DNA from: an uncultured Clostridia bacterium
GTDB taxonomy: Bacteria; Bacillota; Clostridia; UBA1381
Direction of reading: 5' to 3'
Length of the DNA: 18,494 bases
Assembly: GCA_905235885.1 (NCBI GenBank)
Contig: CAJONM010000110.1
Location: 1 to 18,494, forward strand
Position 1 is the stretch's first letter, and every line of letters begins with the position of its first letter. Positions 1 through 8,347 of this stretch are shown here, in pieces. The notes below the pieces were generated by a model. The model saw only the letters and a list, made by a program, of their open reading frames with translations, was not told the DNA's origin and searched no databases. Position numbers and translations under genes: made by a program.

Positions 1-1394
1 CTGGATCGACACCGTGGACCAGCGTATATGATTGGCCTAAAACAATAGACCTTGACGGTGACTCAGTGGCGGAGACGGGTGTTACAGACTTCTTTACGGA
101 AGCGGCAACTCCTACTTATGATGCGGCGACCCGTACATTGACTATAACCATGAATATCGCACCGGGCGTAACGACCGCAGCATTCGATCAATATTTCACC
201 AAGGTATTGGCGGCTGATGCAACGCCGTCGGCAGCAGATGACCAGGCACTCAGATTTGTGTTTGATCTCTTGACGGATAATATCGTGGATAATTCCGCTG
301 TAACCGTTTCCGGCGCTGAGTATTCGGTACATGGAGAATTCTCCGGTTCGGTTACGATAACGCCGCAGGGTATTACTCATAATGTGTCTAACGGTTCAGA
401 TGTCGAGAGTACCGTGTATTTCGGCAACTACAGCCCCACTACGGTATATAACGGATCGAGCAGCTTTACCTCGCCGGCAACTGATATTGAGTACATAGCC
501 GTAAGGAACACCGGCGGCGGTGGCGGCGGCGGTGGCGGCAGCCTCATATTGCCGACAGCTACTCCGACGGCAGAGCCGACAGTAGAGCCGACAGCTAAGC
601 CTGTGCCTCAGACGCAGGGTACGGCAAACGGCGCACATCTTGAATATGACAAGCATTACGCATATATTATAGGCTATCCGATAGATAATGAAGACGCAGT
701 TCTCGCAGAAGTGAGACCGCTTAATAACATTACCCGTGCAGAAGTTGCGACAATATTCTTCAGAATGCTCACAGATGAATCGAGAGCAAAGTTCTGGACA
801 CAGGATAACAGCTTCCCGGATGTAGTGATAGAAGATTGGTTCAACAACGCTATTTCGACCGTTGAAAATGCAGGAATTGTAAACGGCTATGAGGATGGCA
901 CATTCCGTCCGAACGGATATATAACAAGAGCAGAGTTTGCGGCTATTGCATCGAGATTTACATCGATAAAGCATACGGGTGACGATCTGTTCTCGGATAT
1001 CAGCGGACATTGGGCACAAGCGAATATCAACGATGCGGCTGATACCGGCTGGATAAACGGCTATGAGGACGGAACATACAGACCGAACCAGTACATCACT
1101 CGTGCAGAGGCTATAACGCTTATAAACAGGATCCTTTACAGACTTGTTGAGGATGACGGCTTGTTAGACAACATGTTAATGTGGTCAGACAACAATAAGG
1201 GCGCGTGGTACTTCGCAGCTATGCAGGAGGCTACGAACTCGCACAACTATGAGCGTGAAGCGATAGGTGAGCTTGAGACATGGACAGAGCTGTCAGAGCC
1301 GCGCGATTGGGAAGCACTTGAAAAGACATATTCAAAGGTAACTGATGCCGGATATGAAGAATCGGTGTTCTCAACATCGACTATAGGTCAGTAA
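1..1394 (+). CDS. SLH-domain cell-surface protein, 5'-truncated
   Basis: The reading frame is open from the window edge (first whole codon at 3), so the true start and signal peptide lie upstream; the GTG at 66 is internal. The first 500 bases encode a Thr/Ser/Val-rich, beta-type extracellular region without a family I recognise. Then come nine consecutive glycines (513-539) and a Pro-Thr-Glu linker with PT-x-EPT steps (about 550-610). The C-terminal part holds three S-layer homology repeats, near 658-770, 814-960 and 991-1137. They carry the signatures NNITRAEVATIFFRML, NGYEDGTFRPNGYITRAEF and NGYEDGTYRPNQYITRAEA. SLH repeats bind pyruvylated secondary wall polymers, so the protein should sit non-covalently on the cell wall, displaying its N-terminal part. 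A tail with an SDNNKGAWYFAAMQEA motif follows the repeats, as is usual for this architecture. The function of the displayed part is unknown. Confidence 0.9.
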   Translation, partial: GSTPWTSVYDWPKTIDLDGDSVAETGVTDFFTEAATPTYDAATRTLTITMNIAPGVTTAAFDQYFTKVLAADATPSAADDQALRFVFDLLTDNIVDNSAVTVSGAEYSVHGEFSGSVTITPQGITHNVSNGSDVESTVYFGNYSPTTVYNGSSSFTSPATDIEYIAVRNTGGGGGGGGGSLILPTATPTAEPTVEPTAKPVPQTQGTANGAHLEYDKHYAYIIGYPIDNEDAVLAEVRPLNNITRAEVATIFFRMLTDESRAKFWTQDNSFPDVVIEDWFNNAISTVENAGIVNGYEDGTFRPNGYITRAEFAAIASRFTSIKHTGDDLFSDISGHWAQANINDAADTGWINGYEDGTYRPNQYITRAEAITLINRILYRLVEDDGLLDNMLMWSDNNKGAWYFAAMQEATNSHNYEREAIGELETWTELSEPRDWEALEKTYSKVTDAGYEESVFSTSTIGQ

Positions 1395-1401
1395 CAATTG
1401 C

Positions 1402-1439
1402 AAATAGCGGGAAACCGAAAGGTTTTCCGCTATTTTTTT
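1402..1439 (+). terminator. Rho-independent terminator after the SLH gene
   Basis: A 15-bp stem (1402-1416 with 1421-1435, one G-T pair) closes a GAAA tetraloop and runs directly into a T-run at 1433-1439. It starts 8 bases after the SLH stop codon and separates that gene from the helicase unit. Confidence 0.9.
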
Positions 1440-1448
1440 GTAAAACTA

Positions 1449-1477
1449 TTGTATTTAAGAAATAATTGTGCTATAAT
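1449..1477 (+). promoter_or_regulatory. Sigma-A-type promoter for the SNF2 helicase unit
   Basis: The -35 box TTGTAT (1449-1454) and a perfect -10 box TATAAT (1472-1477) are exactly 17 bp apart, with an extended -10 TG at 1469-1470. Transcription would start near 1484. This argues against a translation start at the upstream TTG (1466), which lies before that point, and favours the ATG at 1511. Confidence 0.75.
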
Positions 1478-1510
1478 GACAAGATAGAAAAGTTTGTAGA
1501 GGTGCGGCAC

Positions 1511-4500
1511 ATGAACATAACGAATGCAATGATAAAAAGAATATGTTCATCCATGATATATAAACGCGGCGTTGAATTTTTTAACGAAGGTCGCGTGCAT
1601 TTGCGTCGTCGTGCGGAAAACGAACTGACGGCGGTAGTTGACGGCGAGGAGCTGTATAATGTTCGTATCTTGTTCGAGAACGGCGAAATATCGGATATGT
1701 TCTGCGGCTGCCCTTATTATGAAATGATGAATACTCCCTGCAAGCATATTGTCGCGACTCTCAAGCAGAGACGCGCGGAGCTTAAAGCCGGCGAGATACC
1801 TGCAAATGACAATGACAAGATCGCGTCTTTGCTGTGCAGTGAGTTTATCGAGTGCCAAGCGCAGGAGCGGATCAGAGTTTCTTTTATGTTGTTCGTAAAC
1901 AGCGGAACAGACGGTGACGCAGTTTTTGAAATGTCCGTATCATTACCCGAATATGATGTGTCAATACAGCATATGGCTGATTTTTTTGACGCGTATTTGA
2001 ATTATACCGATTTCAGGATAGGTAAAAAGACGATATATAACAGACGATCGATGTCATTTTCGGAAAATGAGGAAAAGATAATATCCGTACTGGCAGAGGT
2101 GCATCAGACGCACTCATTGGGTGCGGACGCGCAGAGCGGTGCGGCGGCTGTATTCGGCTCCGCGGTGGTACGCAGGATACTGCCGTATCTGGACAAGGTC
2201 GATTTCAAGCTTGTATATGACGGAATGGTTTTAGGCGGTGTCAGGATATTGGAGGAGGATCCGGACATACCGATAGATGTACGAACATATGATAGGGAAA
2301 TATCGTTATCGGTATCGGAGCTGGGCTTTGCCATGACGCCGGACGGCGAATGGTTTCTGCATAACGATACGATATATAAAACATCCGAAATGTGGCGCAG
2401 GTATTTTATGCCCATACATCGAACGCTCGTTTCCGAGAACAGGATGCAGGTCATATTCAGGGGCGATAACGCTATGCTTTTTGCCAAGAATGTGTTGCCG
2501 CGACTGAATAATAAGCATGGCGTGGTAATATCGGGGGTAAATGAAATAGTTGTAAGCAGCGAGCCGGAATTTGAGATATGGCTTGACGCGTCACGAGACG
2601 GCATAACAGCCGTTGCTGTTGCAATATACGGTGATATAAAATTCACGATCCCCACAGATGCCGGCAACACGAACGGGAAGATCATCATAAGAAATTTTGA
2701 TAAGGAAAACAGGATACTTTCCTTCTTTGAGGGCTTTGAACGAAGCAGATCCGCGTTCGTACTCCGGGATGAACGATCAATATATGAATTTGTAACGCAA
2801 AGTGTCAATATCCTTTCTGTTATGGCAAGGACGGTCATGACAGACAGATTTAAGGCTATGTTCGCAGATGACGATCTCAATATGCTGTTGTCGGTCGCAT
2901 ACGATGATATAGACTATTTTGAGATGAGCTTCGAAACGAGCCTGACAGCTCAGGAAATAGACAGTATAATCGCGGCGATGCGCTCGGACGCGGAGTTTTA
3001 CAGACTTTCCGACGGACGCTTTTTAGACCTGAAGGAAGGCAAAAACGCGCAAAAGCTCAAGCTTATTGAGGAGCTTGAGCTTACCGGCGATGATATAGCT
3101 GTCGGCAGGAGAAAGCTGCCAAAATCGTATCTTCTGTATCTTTCCGCGCGCGACGATGTGGAAAAGGATGAAAGCGTAAATAAATACCTCGATAAGATAC
3201 GGCGGACAGAGGGCGCGGTGCCGCGCTGCCTGGACGGGATAATACGACCGTATCAGCGTGACGGCATAACATGGCTTACACAGCTTTCCCAAATGGATAT
3301 GGGCGGAATACTTGCAGATGATATGGGTTTGGGAAAAACGCTTCAGGTAATAGCGTTTATACATGGCATAAAGTCCGATCGTCCGGCATTGGTAGTAGTG
3401 CCGAGCGCGCTTTTATACAGCTGGCAGTCGGAGATAGAAAAGTTCATACCTGATGCGAAAACACTTATAATCGTCGGCACACGGGATGAGAGGGCGGAGC
3501 TTATAAAGTCACTGGACGATTATGAATTTGTGATAACAAGCTATCCTTTGCTTCGTCGCGATGGAGCATTATACAGAGATATTATGTTCTCATATTGCTT
3601 TATAGACGAGGCGCAGTATATCAAAAATCCGAAAACGAAAAACGCCATCAGCGTAAAACGCATAAACGCTGAGCATAAATTTGCACTGACGGGCACGCCG
3701 ATAGAAAATTCGCTTACCGAGCTGTGGTCGATGTTTGATTTTGTCATGCACGGATATCTGGGCGGCAAGAGCGAGTTTCATAACAGATATGAGCTGCCTG
3801 CGGTCAACGGCGGAACGGGCAGCGACGCGCTGCGGAGCAGGATACGCCCGTTTGTGATGCGCAGGATGAAAAAGGATGTTTTAAGCGAGCTGCCGCCAAA
3901 GATAGAAACGGTCATGAAAGCGGAGCTTGGACGCGAGCAGAAGGCGTTGTATATAAAGTATCTCAATGACGCAAAGAGCAGTGCACAAAGCATAGTTGAC
4001 AGCGGTGGTAATAAAATGCTGATTTTGACATTGCTCCTGAGATTGAGGCAGATATGCTGCCATCCGGCATTGTTTCTCGGAACGGATGCAAGCATCGGAA
4101 AGCGCGGCGAAAGCGGAAAGCTTGACCTGTTAAATGAGCTGATACGAAACGGTACGGATTCGGGACACAGGATACTCGTATTTTCTCAGTTCAGATCAAT
4201 GCTTGACATAATAGCAAAATCTCTTGACGCGGCAGATACGGAGTATTTCTATATAAACGGTTCAACGCCGTCGGCAGAGCGCATGGCTATGGCGGAGCGG
4301 TTCAACGGCGGAGAACGGGGGGTATTTCTCGTATCGCTGAAAGCAGGCGGAACGGGACTGAACCTGATCGGCGCGGACATGGTGATACATTATGACCCGT
4401 GGTGGAATCCGGCGGTTACGGATCAGGCGTCTGACAGAGCGTACAGAATAGGGCAGACCCGTTCGGTGCAGGTCATACGGCTCGTTTCTAAAGGCAGCAT

Positions 4501-4624
4501 AGAAGAAAAAATATTAAAGCTGCAGCAGAGGAAGAGACTGCTTGCCGATGATATAATACAAGAAAATCACGATACATTAAGATCACTGACAAACGATGAG
4601 ATAATGTCTTTGTTTGAGGTTTAG
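1511..4624 (+). CDS. SWIM zinc-finger SNF2-family DNA-dependent ATPase
   Basis: A protein of 1037 residues. The ATG at 1511 is chosen because AGAGGTG (1498-1504) lies 6 bases upstream and the promoter excludes earlier starts. Near the N-terminus is a SWIM zinc finger with the CxC-x9-CxH pattern (C65, C67, C77, H79). A long middle region corresponds to the SNF2-associated domain of bacterial SWIM-SNF2 proteins. The two-lobed SF2 motor follows: motif I DDMGLGKT (GLGKT 606-610), DEAQ box (699-702), motif III LTGTP (TGTP 727-730), and motif VI QASDRAYRIGQ (972-982). All catalytic motifs are intact. Members of this family translocate on double-stranded DNA using ATP and remodel protein-DNA complexes. 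The bacterial proteins are poorly characterised, with RapA-like transcription recycling, repair or defence all proposed. It shares a transcript with the membrane protein downstream. Family assignment is firm and the cellular role is unknown. Confidence 0.93.
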   Translation: MNITNAMIKRICSSMIYKRGVEFFNEGRVHLRRRAENELTAVVDGEELYNVRILFENGEISDMFCGCPYYEMMNTPCKHIVATLKQRRAELKAGEIPANDNDKIASLLCSEFIECQAQERIRVSFMLFVNSGTDGDAVFEMSVSLPEYDVSIQHMADFFDAYLNYTDFRIGKKTIYNRRSMSFSENEEKIISVLAEVHQTHSLGADAQSGAAAVFGSAVVRRILPYLDKVDFKLVYDGMVLGGVRILEEDPDIPIDVRTYDREISLSVSELGFAMTPDGEWFLHNDTIYKTSEMWRRYFMPIHRTLVSENRMQVIFRGDNAMLFAKNVLPRLNNKHGVVISGVNEIVVSSEPEFEIWLDASRDGITAVAVAIYGDIKFTIPTDAGNTNGKIIIRNFDKENRILSFFEGFERSRSAFVLRDERSIYEFVTQSVNILSVMARTVMTDRFKAMFADDDLNMLLSVAYDDIDYFEMSFETSLTAQEIDSIIAAMRSDAEFYRLSDGRFLDLKEGKNAQKLKLIEELELTGDDIAVGRRKLPKSYLLYLSARDDVEKDESVNKYLDKIRRTEGAVPRCLDGIIRPYQRDGITWLTQLSQMDMGGILADDMGLGKTLQVIAFIHGIKSDRPALVVVPSALLYSWQSEIEKFIPDAKTLIIVGTRDERAELIKSLDDYEFVITSYPLLRRDGALYRDIMFSYCFIDEAQYIKNPKTKNAISVKRINAEHKFALTGTPIENSLTELWSMFDFVMHGYLGGKSEFHNRYELPAVNGGTGSDALRSRIRPFVMRRMKKDVLSELPPKIETVMKAELGREQKALYIKYLNDAKSSAQSIVDSGGNKMLILTLLLRLRQICCHPALFLGTDASIGKRGESGKLDLLNELIRNGTDSGHRILVFSQFRSMLDIIAKSLDAADTEYFYINGSTPSAERMAMAERFNGGERGVFLVSLKAGGTGLNLIGADMVIHYDPWWNPAVTDQASDRAYRIGQTRSVQVIRLVSKGSIEEKILKLQQRKRLLADDIIQENHDTLRSLTNDEIMSLFEV

Positions 4625-4636
4625 GGAGGTACGGAT

Positions 4637-6280
4637 TTGGAGCTTCTTGAATGGATGGAAAATAAAAATTCAGACGATACATCAGACGGTGCGTATCGTA
4701 TCACGCCGCTGATGCGCCGCATCGTAGCAGCGGCGGTATGCGCTGTTTTGATTCTTATCGCGTTTATATATACGGCAAAGTCAAGGACGATATATTTCTG
4801 GGATGATGCGACCTATTGGGACATAAGCAGAAGCGTGCTGTCCGGTGCGCTCAAGGGCGGATTCTGGCATAAGGTATACGAGTCGATAGGCACAAGCGAC
4901 TACAATTATGTCGCGGCGCTCCCATCGGCGTTGTGGATGCGTATATTCGGCATCTCGCGCATTTCATATGTTATGGGACTGACGATCATGTATATCATTC
5001 CGAGCGCGGCATTGCTGTACAGACTTGCCGCGAGACTGTCAAAGGCGCCGATGCTTGCGTATATGGCGGCGATATTCATTATACCGTCATTGATCTTCAT
5101 TGCCGCCTCCGGCTTTGCAGATGTGGGCGCGCTTCCTATGATGCTTGGCTGCTATGCGCTGTATTATCCGTCAAAGCCGGAGCGCGGAGCGTCGACAAGA
5201 TATATATGGATAGGCGTTTTGCTTGTATTTATGATGGTCTACAGACGATATTTCGCATTCTTCTCGGTATCGTTTATAACGGCGATGGCAATGGATTGTA
5301 TGCTGTTTGGCAGGAAGAAACGCAATTTTTTCATAACCGTTCTGACCGCTGCATTGATGCTGTTTACCGTATTTAAGCCGTTTCTTACGGGCATACTCAT
5401 AAAGGATTACGGAACGCTGTACTCAGACTATAAATATTCGATATACACCGATTTTAAACTGATAACGCGTTATTTCGGGAGTATATTTCTCATAACGGCG
5501 GCAGCGGTGCCGTTTGTGTCGATGACGCGGCGCAAAGACGCGCGACCGATCTTTATGTGGATACAGATCATAGTATGCGCGGCGATGTTTATGGCAACTC
5601 AGACGCATGGCATACAGCATCTTCTTTTGTATATCCCGTCGCTTTCGCTGCTTACGATGCTCTTTATCAACTGCATAAGACGGCAAAATGGACTTATTGC
5701 GCTTGCCCTCTTGGTGGCTGTGAATTTTGTAAGCCCGTTCATTCCGAGAACGCAGCCGACGAACATACAGGATATAAAGGGACTCGCCTTTACTCCGACA
5801 TTTTCCATGCTGCCGGAAAAGCGCGATGATACCGGCGATATTTTGCGAATAAAGCGCAAGCTTGACAAGGTCATACCCGAATGGGAGACCTGCTCGGTGC
5901 TGGCGTCATCATTTGTGATAAACGACAGCATTTTAAGAAATGTAGAGCCGTCTCTTAATGTGAATATCAATAGAGATGGCGATTATATAATCGCGCTGCC
6001 GTGCGTTGACTCGCGCGACTATGGAAGGCTTGAGGAAATATATACGGCTCAGTATATTCTCGTCGCGACACCGGCGCAGACGCATCTTGCCGACGGCTCA
6101 CAGACGATAATCACCGAGGCGGTTTCAAGCTTTGTAAATTATACCGATATTGCAACTTCATTTTTTGAGGTATATTCCTTTGAGGATAAAATAGGAGATA
6201 TATCAGTAAAGCTTTTCCAGCGTGTCGAGGAAGTCAACGCGGTACAAAAGCGCGACTATGAAAACAGACTGTACAAATAA
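4637..6280 (+). CDS. Polytopic membrane protein, probable GT-C glycosyltransferase
   Basis: The protein has 547 residues. The start is a TTG with AGGGAGGT (4623-4630) 7 bases upstream; that ribosome site overlaps the helicase stop codon, so translation is probably coupled. The first ATG in frame (4655) is too far from the site. The N-terminus is short and cytoplasmic, the first membrane helix is at about 29-47, and the next loop has FWDDATYW with a DD pair at 56-57. An acidic pair in the first outer loop is the catalytic hallmark of GT-C glycosyltransferases (PMT/ArnT-like), which move sugars from polyprenyl-phosphate carriers. About eight to ten further hydrophobic segments run to about residue 370, including a VYRRYFAFF motif near a helix end. 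A soluble C-terminal domain of about 175 residues, presumably outside the cell, follows. The sugar-transfer role is inferred from topology and one motif; a transporter or polymer-assembly role is possible. Confidence 0.85.
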   Translation: MELLEWMENKNSDDTSDGAYRITPLMRRIVAAAVCAVLILIAFIYTAKSRTIYFWDDATYWDISRSVLSGALKGGFWHKVYESIGTSDYNYVAALPSALWMRIFGISRISYVMGLTIMYIIPSAALLYRLAARLSKAPMLAYMAAIFIIPSLIFIAASGFADVGALPMMLGCYALYYPSKPERGASTRYIWIGVLLVFMMVYRRYFAFFSVSFITAMAMDCMLFGRKKRNFFITVLTAALMLFTVFKPFLTGILIKDYGTLYSDYKYSIYTDFKLITRYFGSIFLITAAAVPFVSMTRRKDARPIFMWIQIIVCAAMFMATQTHGIQHLLLYIPSLSLLTMLFINCIRRQNGLIALALLVAVNFVSPFIPRTQPTNIQDIKGLAFTPTFSMLPEKRDDTGDILRIKRKLDKVIPEWETCSVLASSFVINDSILRNVEPSLNVNINRDGDYIIALPCVDSRDYGRLEEIYTAQYILVATPAQTHLADGSQTIITEAVSSFVNYTDIATSFFEVYSFEDKIGDISVKLFQRVEEVNAVQKRDYENRLYK

Positions 6281-6285
6281 AGGGC

Positions 6286-6313
6286 AAGGAGTCGGTGCTT
6301 AGCCCGACTCCTT
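6286..6313. terminator. Bidirectional terminator between membrane-protein gene and spoVT
   Basis: A perfect 10-bp stem AAGGAGTCGG (6286-6295) pairs with 6304-6313 around an 8-base loop, and ATCATTTT follows. It lies between two converging stop codons (6280 and 6320) and probably serves both strands. On the minus strand the stem is followed by a short CCCTTTATTT stretch. Confidence 0.75.
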
Positions 6314-6319
6314 ATCATT

Positions 6320-6856
6320 TTAACCTTCCATATGCTTGCCCAAAAATCCTGCGGCGGATTCGGCAAGCTTATCATCGACCTCGGATGCGTGCTCGCCTTC
6401 CTTCATTACAAATACGACCGAGCCTATGGTATCACCCTCAGATATTATCGGCACTACCACGCCGGCGTTATATTTATCATTGCCATCGGCTATGGACACT
6501 ATGCGTCCGGACTCGTATGTCACAGATGATTTATCGTTCATAATATTATCCAGCTCATGCGATACGCGTTTTTCTATAAGCTCCTTCTTCGGTACGCCGG
6601 AGACTGCGATCACATTGTCGCGATCGGTTATGCACGCGCCATGACCGCTTGTTTTCGCCAGCGTTTCAACATAATTTTCCGCAAAGTCTCCCAGCTCGCC
6701 TATGGGCGAATATTTTTTAAATATGACCTCGCCGTCTTTTTCAGTAAAAATTTCAAGCGGATCTCCCTCGCGGATACGCATTGTGCGGCGTATTTCCTTT
6801 GGGATCACCACTCTGCCCAAGTCGTCTATTCTTCTGACAATTCCCGTTGCCTTCAT
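6320..6856 (-). CDS. spoVT: Stage V sporulation protein T (transcription regulator)
   Basis: A 178-residue protein, the same length as Bacillus subtilis SpoVT. It opens with MKATGIVRRIDDLGRVVIPK, the nearly invariant AbrB-type swapped-hairpin DNA-binding domain (about 1-50), continued by RIREGDPLEIF. The rest is a GAF-like domain ending AAGFLGKHMEG. The start at 6856 is set by AGGAGG (6865-6870) 8 bases away; an in-frame start 21 bases further upstream would overlap the ribosome site. In Bacillus, SpoVT acts late in the forespore, raising or lowering transcription of many sigma-G genes and feeding back on spoIIIG. Its presence implies a spore-forming ancestry or lifestyle. The gene stands alone, convergent to its left neighbour, and a sigma-G-like promoter precedes it. 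The assignment is very secure. Confidence 0.96.
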   Translation of the reverse strand: MKATGIVRRIDDLGRVVIPKEIRRTMRIREGDPLEIFTEKDGEVIFKKYSPIGELGDFAENYVETLAKTSGHGACITDRDNVIAVSGVPKKELIEKRVSHELDNIMNDKSSVTYESGRIVSIADGNDKYNAGVVVPIISEGDTIGSVVFVMKEGEHASEVDDKLAESAAGFLGKHMEG

Positions 6857-6904
6857 ATATTTATCCTCCTCAATCATTATCTGTTTTGTGTATCGGTATG
6901 CTTT

Positions 6905-6934
6905 TATTATGTGACAAGTATTTTCTTTTATACG
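6905..6934 (-). promoter_or_regulatory. Sigma-G-like promoter of spoVT
   Basis: On the minus strand, CGTATA (6929-6934) is followed after 17 bp by CATAATA (6905-6911). This fits the forespore sigma-G pattern (-35 about GNATA, -10 CATNNTA, spacing 17-18). Predicted initiation is about 40 bases before the spoVT start. Bacillus spoVT is known to be sigma-G dependent, which supports the reading. Confidence 0.6.
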
Positions 6935-7040
6935 ATGATTTTCACATAGTAAAATATTACCGAACGGGTGTGGTGATGTTTTGGAGTATTTTCACCAATA
7001 ATACAATAAAAAAACAGTCGAAAATGATAACATATTACAA

Positions 7041-7069
7041 TTGAAAAAAATCAAAAAATATGTTACAAT
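7041..7069 (+). promoter_or_regulatory. Sigma-A-type promoter of the PRPP synthetase gene
   Basis: TTGAAA (7041-7046) and TACAAT (7064-7069) are separated by 17 bp, with an extended -10 TG at 7061-7062. The start site should be near 7076, giving a leader of about 40 bases. The region on both sides is very A/T-rich, with A-runs inside the spacer. Confidence 0.75.
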
Positions 7070-7117
7070 TTTTATGTATGGAAAAAATCGGCTCAGAGGA
7101 ACAAAAGGAGAACAACA

Positions 7118-8263
7118 ATGACCAATGTAAACAACGATGTGATAACAGATGCCGCGCCGATAGTCGGGAAATTGACGGTTATCAGCATGAAGGGCTGCGA
7201 GAAGTTCACCGAGCGCATTGATATGTATTTGCGTAGTATGCGCAGCGACATTGAGGATGTGGACACATATATCACTCATGTGAGCTGTCCGAGATTTGGA
7301 ACGGGCGAGGCAAAGGGTGTTATAGATGAAACCATAAGAGGTCATGATGTATATATCATATGCGACTGCTTCAATTACGGCGTTACATATAATATGTACG
7401 GCTATGAGAACAGAATGAGTCCGGATGACCATTATCAGGATCTGAAGCGCATAATAGCCGCTATGGGCGGTAAGGCGCGACGGATAACGGTCGTTATGAC
7501 AATGCTCTATGAGGGCAGACAGCACAAGAGAAACGGGCGCGAGTCGCTTGACGCTGCCATAATGCTTCAGGAGCTGGCGCAGATGGGCGTTAAGAATGTG
7601 CTTACCTTTGACGCGCACGATCCGCGCATTTCAAATTCCATACCACTTTCCGGCTTCGACGATATTCAGCCGACATATCAGATGATAAAGGCAATGTCAA
7701 GAGCGGTGTCGGATATAAAATTCAATAAGTTTGATACCATTGTTATTTCACCCGATGAGGGCGGCATGGGAAGATGTATGTACTACAGCTCCGTGTTGCA
7801 GCTTGATCTGGGTATGTTCTATAAGCGCCGCGACTACTCAAGAATAGAAAACGGTAAAAATCCGATCGTCGCGCACGAGTATCTGGGCAGAAATGTCGAG
7901 GGCAAGGATGTCATCATAGTTGATGATATGATCGCGTCGGGCGAGTCGATGATAGATGTTGCCACAAAGCTCAAGAACAGGGGCGCAAAGCGTATATTTG
8001 TATTTGCCAGCTTCGGTCTTTTCGTAAACGGACTTGAAGTGTTCGACAAGGCATATTCCGACGGGATAATAGATAAAATATTTACCACCAATCTTGTATA
8101 CAGAAGACCGGGGCTTTTAGAGCGCGAATGGTACTATGAGGTGGATATGTCAAAATATGTTTCGCTCCTGATAAATACTCTTAATCATGACGAGACGATC
8201 TCACACTTGCTTGATCCTGTTGCCAAGATACAAAATCTTATAGAGAGAGTCGGCAACAAATAA
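7118..8263 (+). CDS. prs: Ribose-phosphate pyrophosphokinase, divergent long form
   Basis: A 381-residue protein with AAGGAG (7105-7110) 7 bases before the ATG. The enzyme makes 5-phosphoribosyl-1-pyrophosphate from ribose 5-phosphate and ATP, for purine, pyrimidine, histidine, tryptophan and NAD synthesis. The PRPP-binding loop is clear: VIIVDDMIASGESM, with the acidic pair D269-D270. YEGRQHKRNGRES (131-143) corresponds to the catalytic flexible loop that reads YARQDRK...RE in ordinary Prs. FDAHDPR (164-170) corresponds to the DLHA-type metal and ATP segment. The protein is about 65 residues longer than the usual 315-residue enzyme, and its N-terminal third lacks the standard FSDGEI signature. 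Similar long, divergent forms occur in Clostridia, often as the only copy. Class assignment is good; whether ADP/phosphate regulation is kept cannot be read here. Confidence 0.87.
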   Translation: MTNVNNDVITDAAPIVGKLTVISMKGCEKFTERIDMYLRSMRSDIEDVDTYITHVSCPRFGTGEAKGVIDETIRGHDVYIICDCFNYGVTYNMYGYENRMSPDDHYQDLKRIIAAMGGKARRITVVMTMLYEGRQHKRNGRESLDAAIMLQELAQMGVKNVLTFDAHDPRISNSIPLSGFDDIQPTYQMIKAMSRAVSDIKFNKFDTIVISPDEGGMGRCMYYSSVLQLDLGMFYKRRDYSRIENGKNPIVAHEYLGRNVEGKDVIIVDDMIASGESMIDVATKLKNRGAKRIFVFASFGLFVNGLEVFDKAYSDGIIDKIFTTNLVYRRPGLLEREWYYEVDMSKYVSLLINTLNHDETISHLLDPVAKIQNLIERVGNK

Positions 8264-8264
8264 A

Positions 8265-8292
8265 TTTTAAAAATCACTATTGATTTTTAAAG
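8265..8292 (+). terminator. A/T-only hairpin after prs, weak terminator candidate
   Basis: An 11-bp perfect stem (8266-8276 with 8281-8291) encloses a CTAT loop just after the prs stop codon. It contains only two G-C pairs, and its T-run lies within the stem rather than after it. Termination may be partial. The downstream -35 box (8280-8285) overlaps the right arm. Confidence 0.35.
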
Positions 8293-8308
8293 CTTTAAGT
8301 GTTATTAT
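8280..8308 (+). promoter_or_regulatory. Sigma-A-type promoter for the paired membrane proteins
   Basis: TTGATT (8280-8285) and TATTAT (8303-8308) are 17 bp apart, with an extended -10 TG at 8300-8301. Initiation would fall near 8315, about 33 bases before the first start codon. Confidence 0.6.
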
Positions 8309-8347
8309 ATACTAAAGTTTGTCATATTTGAAAGGAGACAAAGACAA

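Noticed and set aside
513..610. Gly-run and Pro-Thr repeats as a possible phase-variable tract
   Set aside because: The tract uses mixed GGC/GGT codons and triplet steps, so slippage would keep the frame. It is best read as a flexible linker.
2104..2880. Long minus-strand open frames inside the helicase gene, and similar ones opposite the SLH gene (396-1019) and hydrogenase (12209-12889 on plus)
   Set aside because: They lie opposite strongly supported genes, have no ribosome sites or recognisable motifs, and show the skewed composition of antisense frames.
7058..7071. 14-base sequence shared between the prs promoter (minus sense) and 14624-14637
   Set aside because: About one shared 14-mer is expected by chance in a window of this size, more in A/T-rich DNA. 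Both contain a -10-like TGTTACAAT, which explains the likeness.
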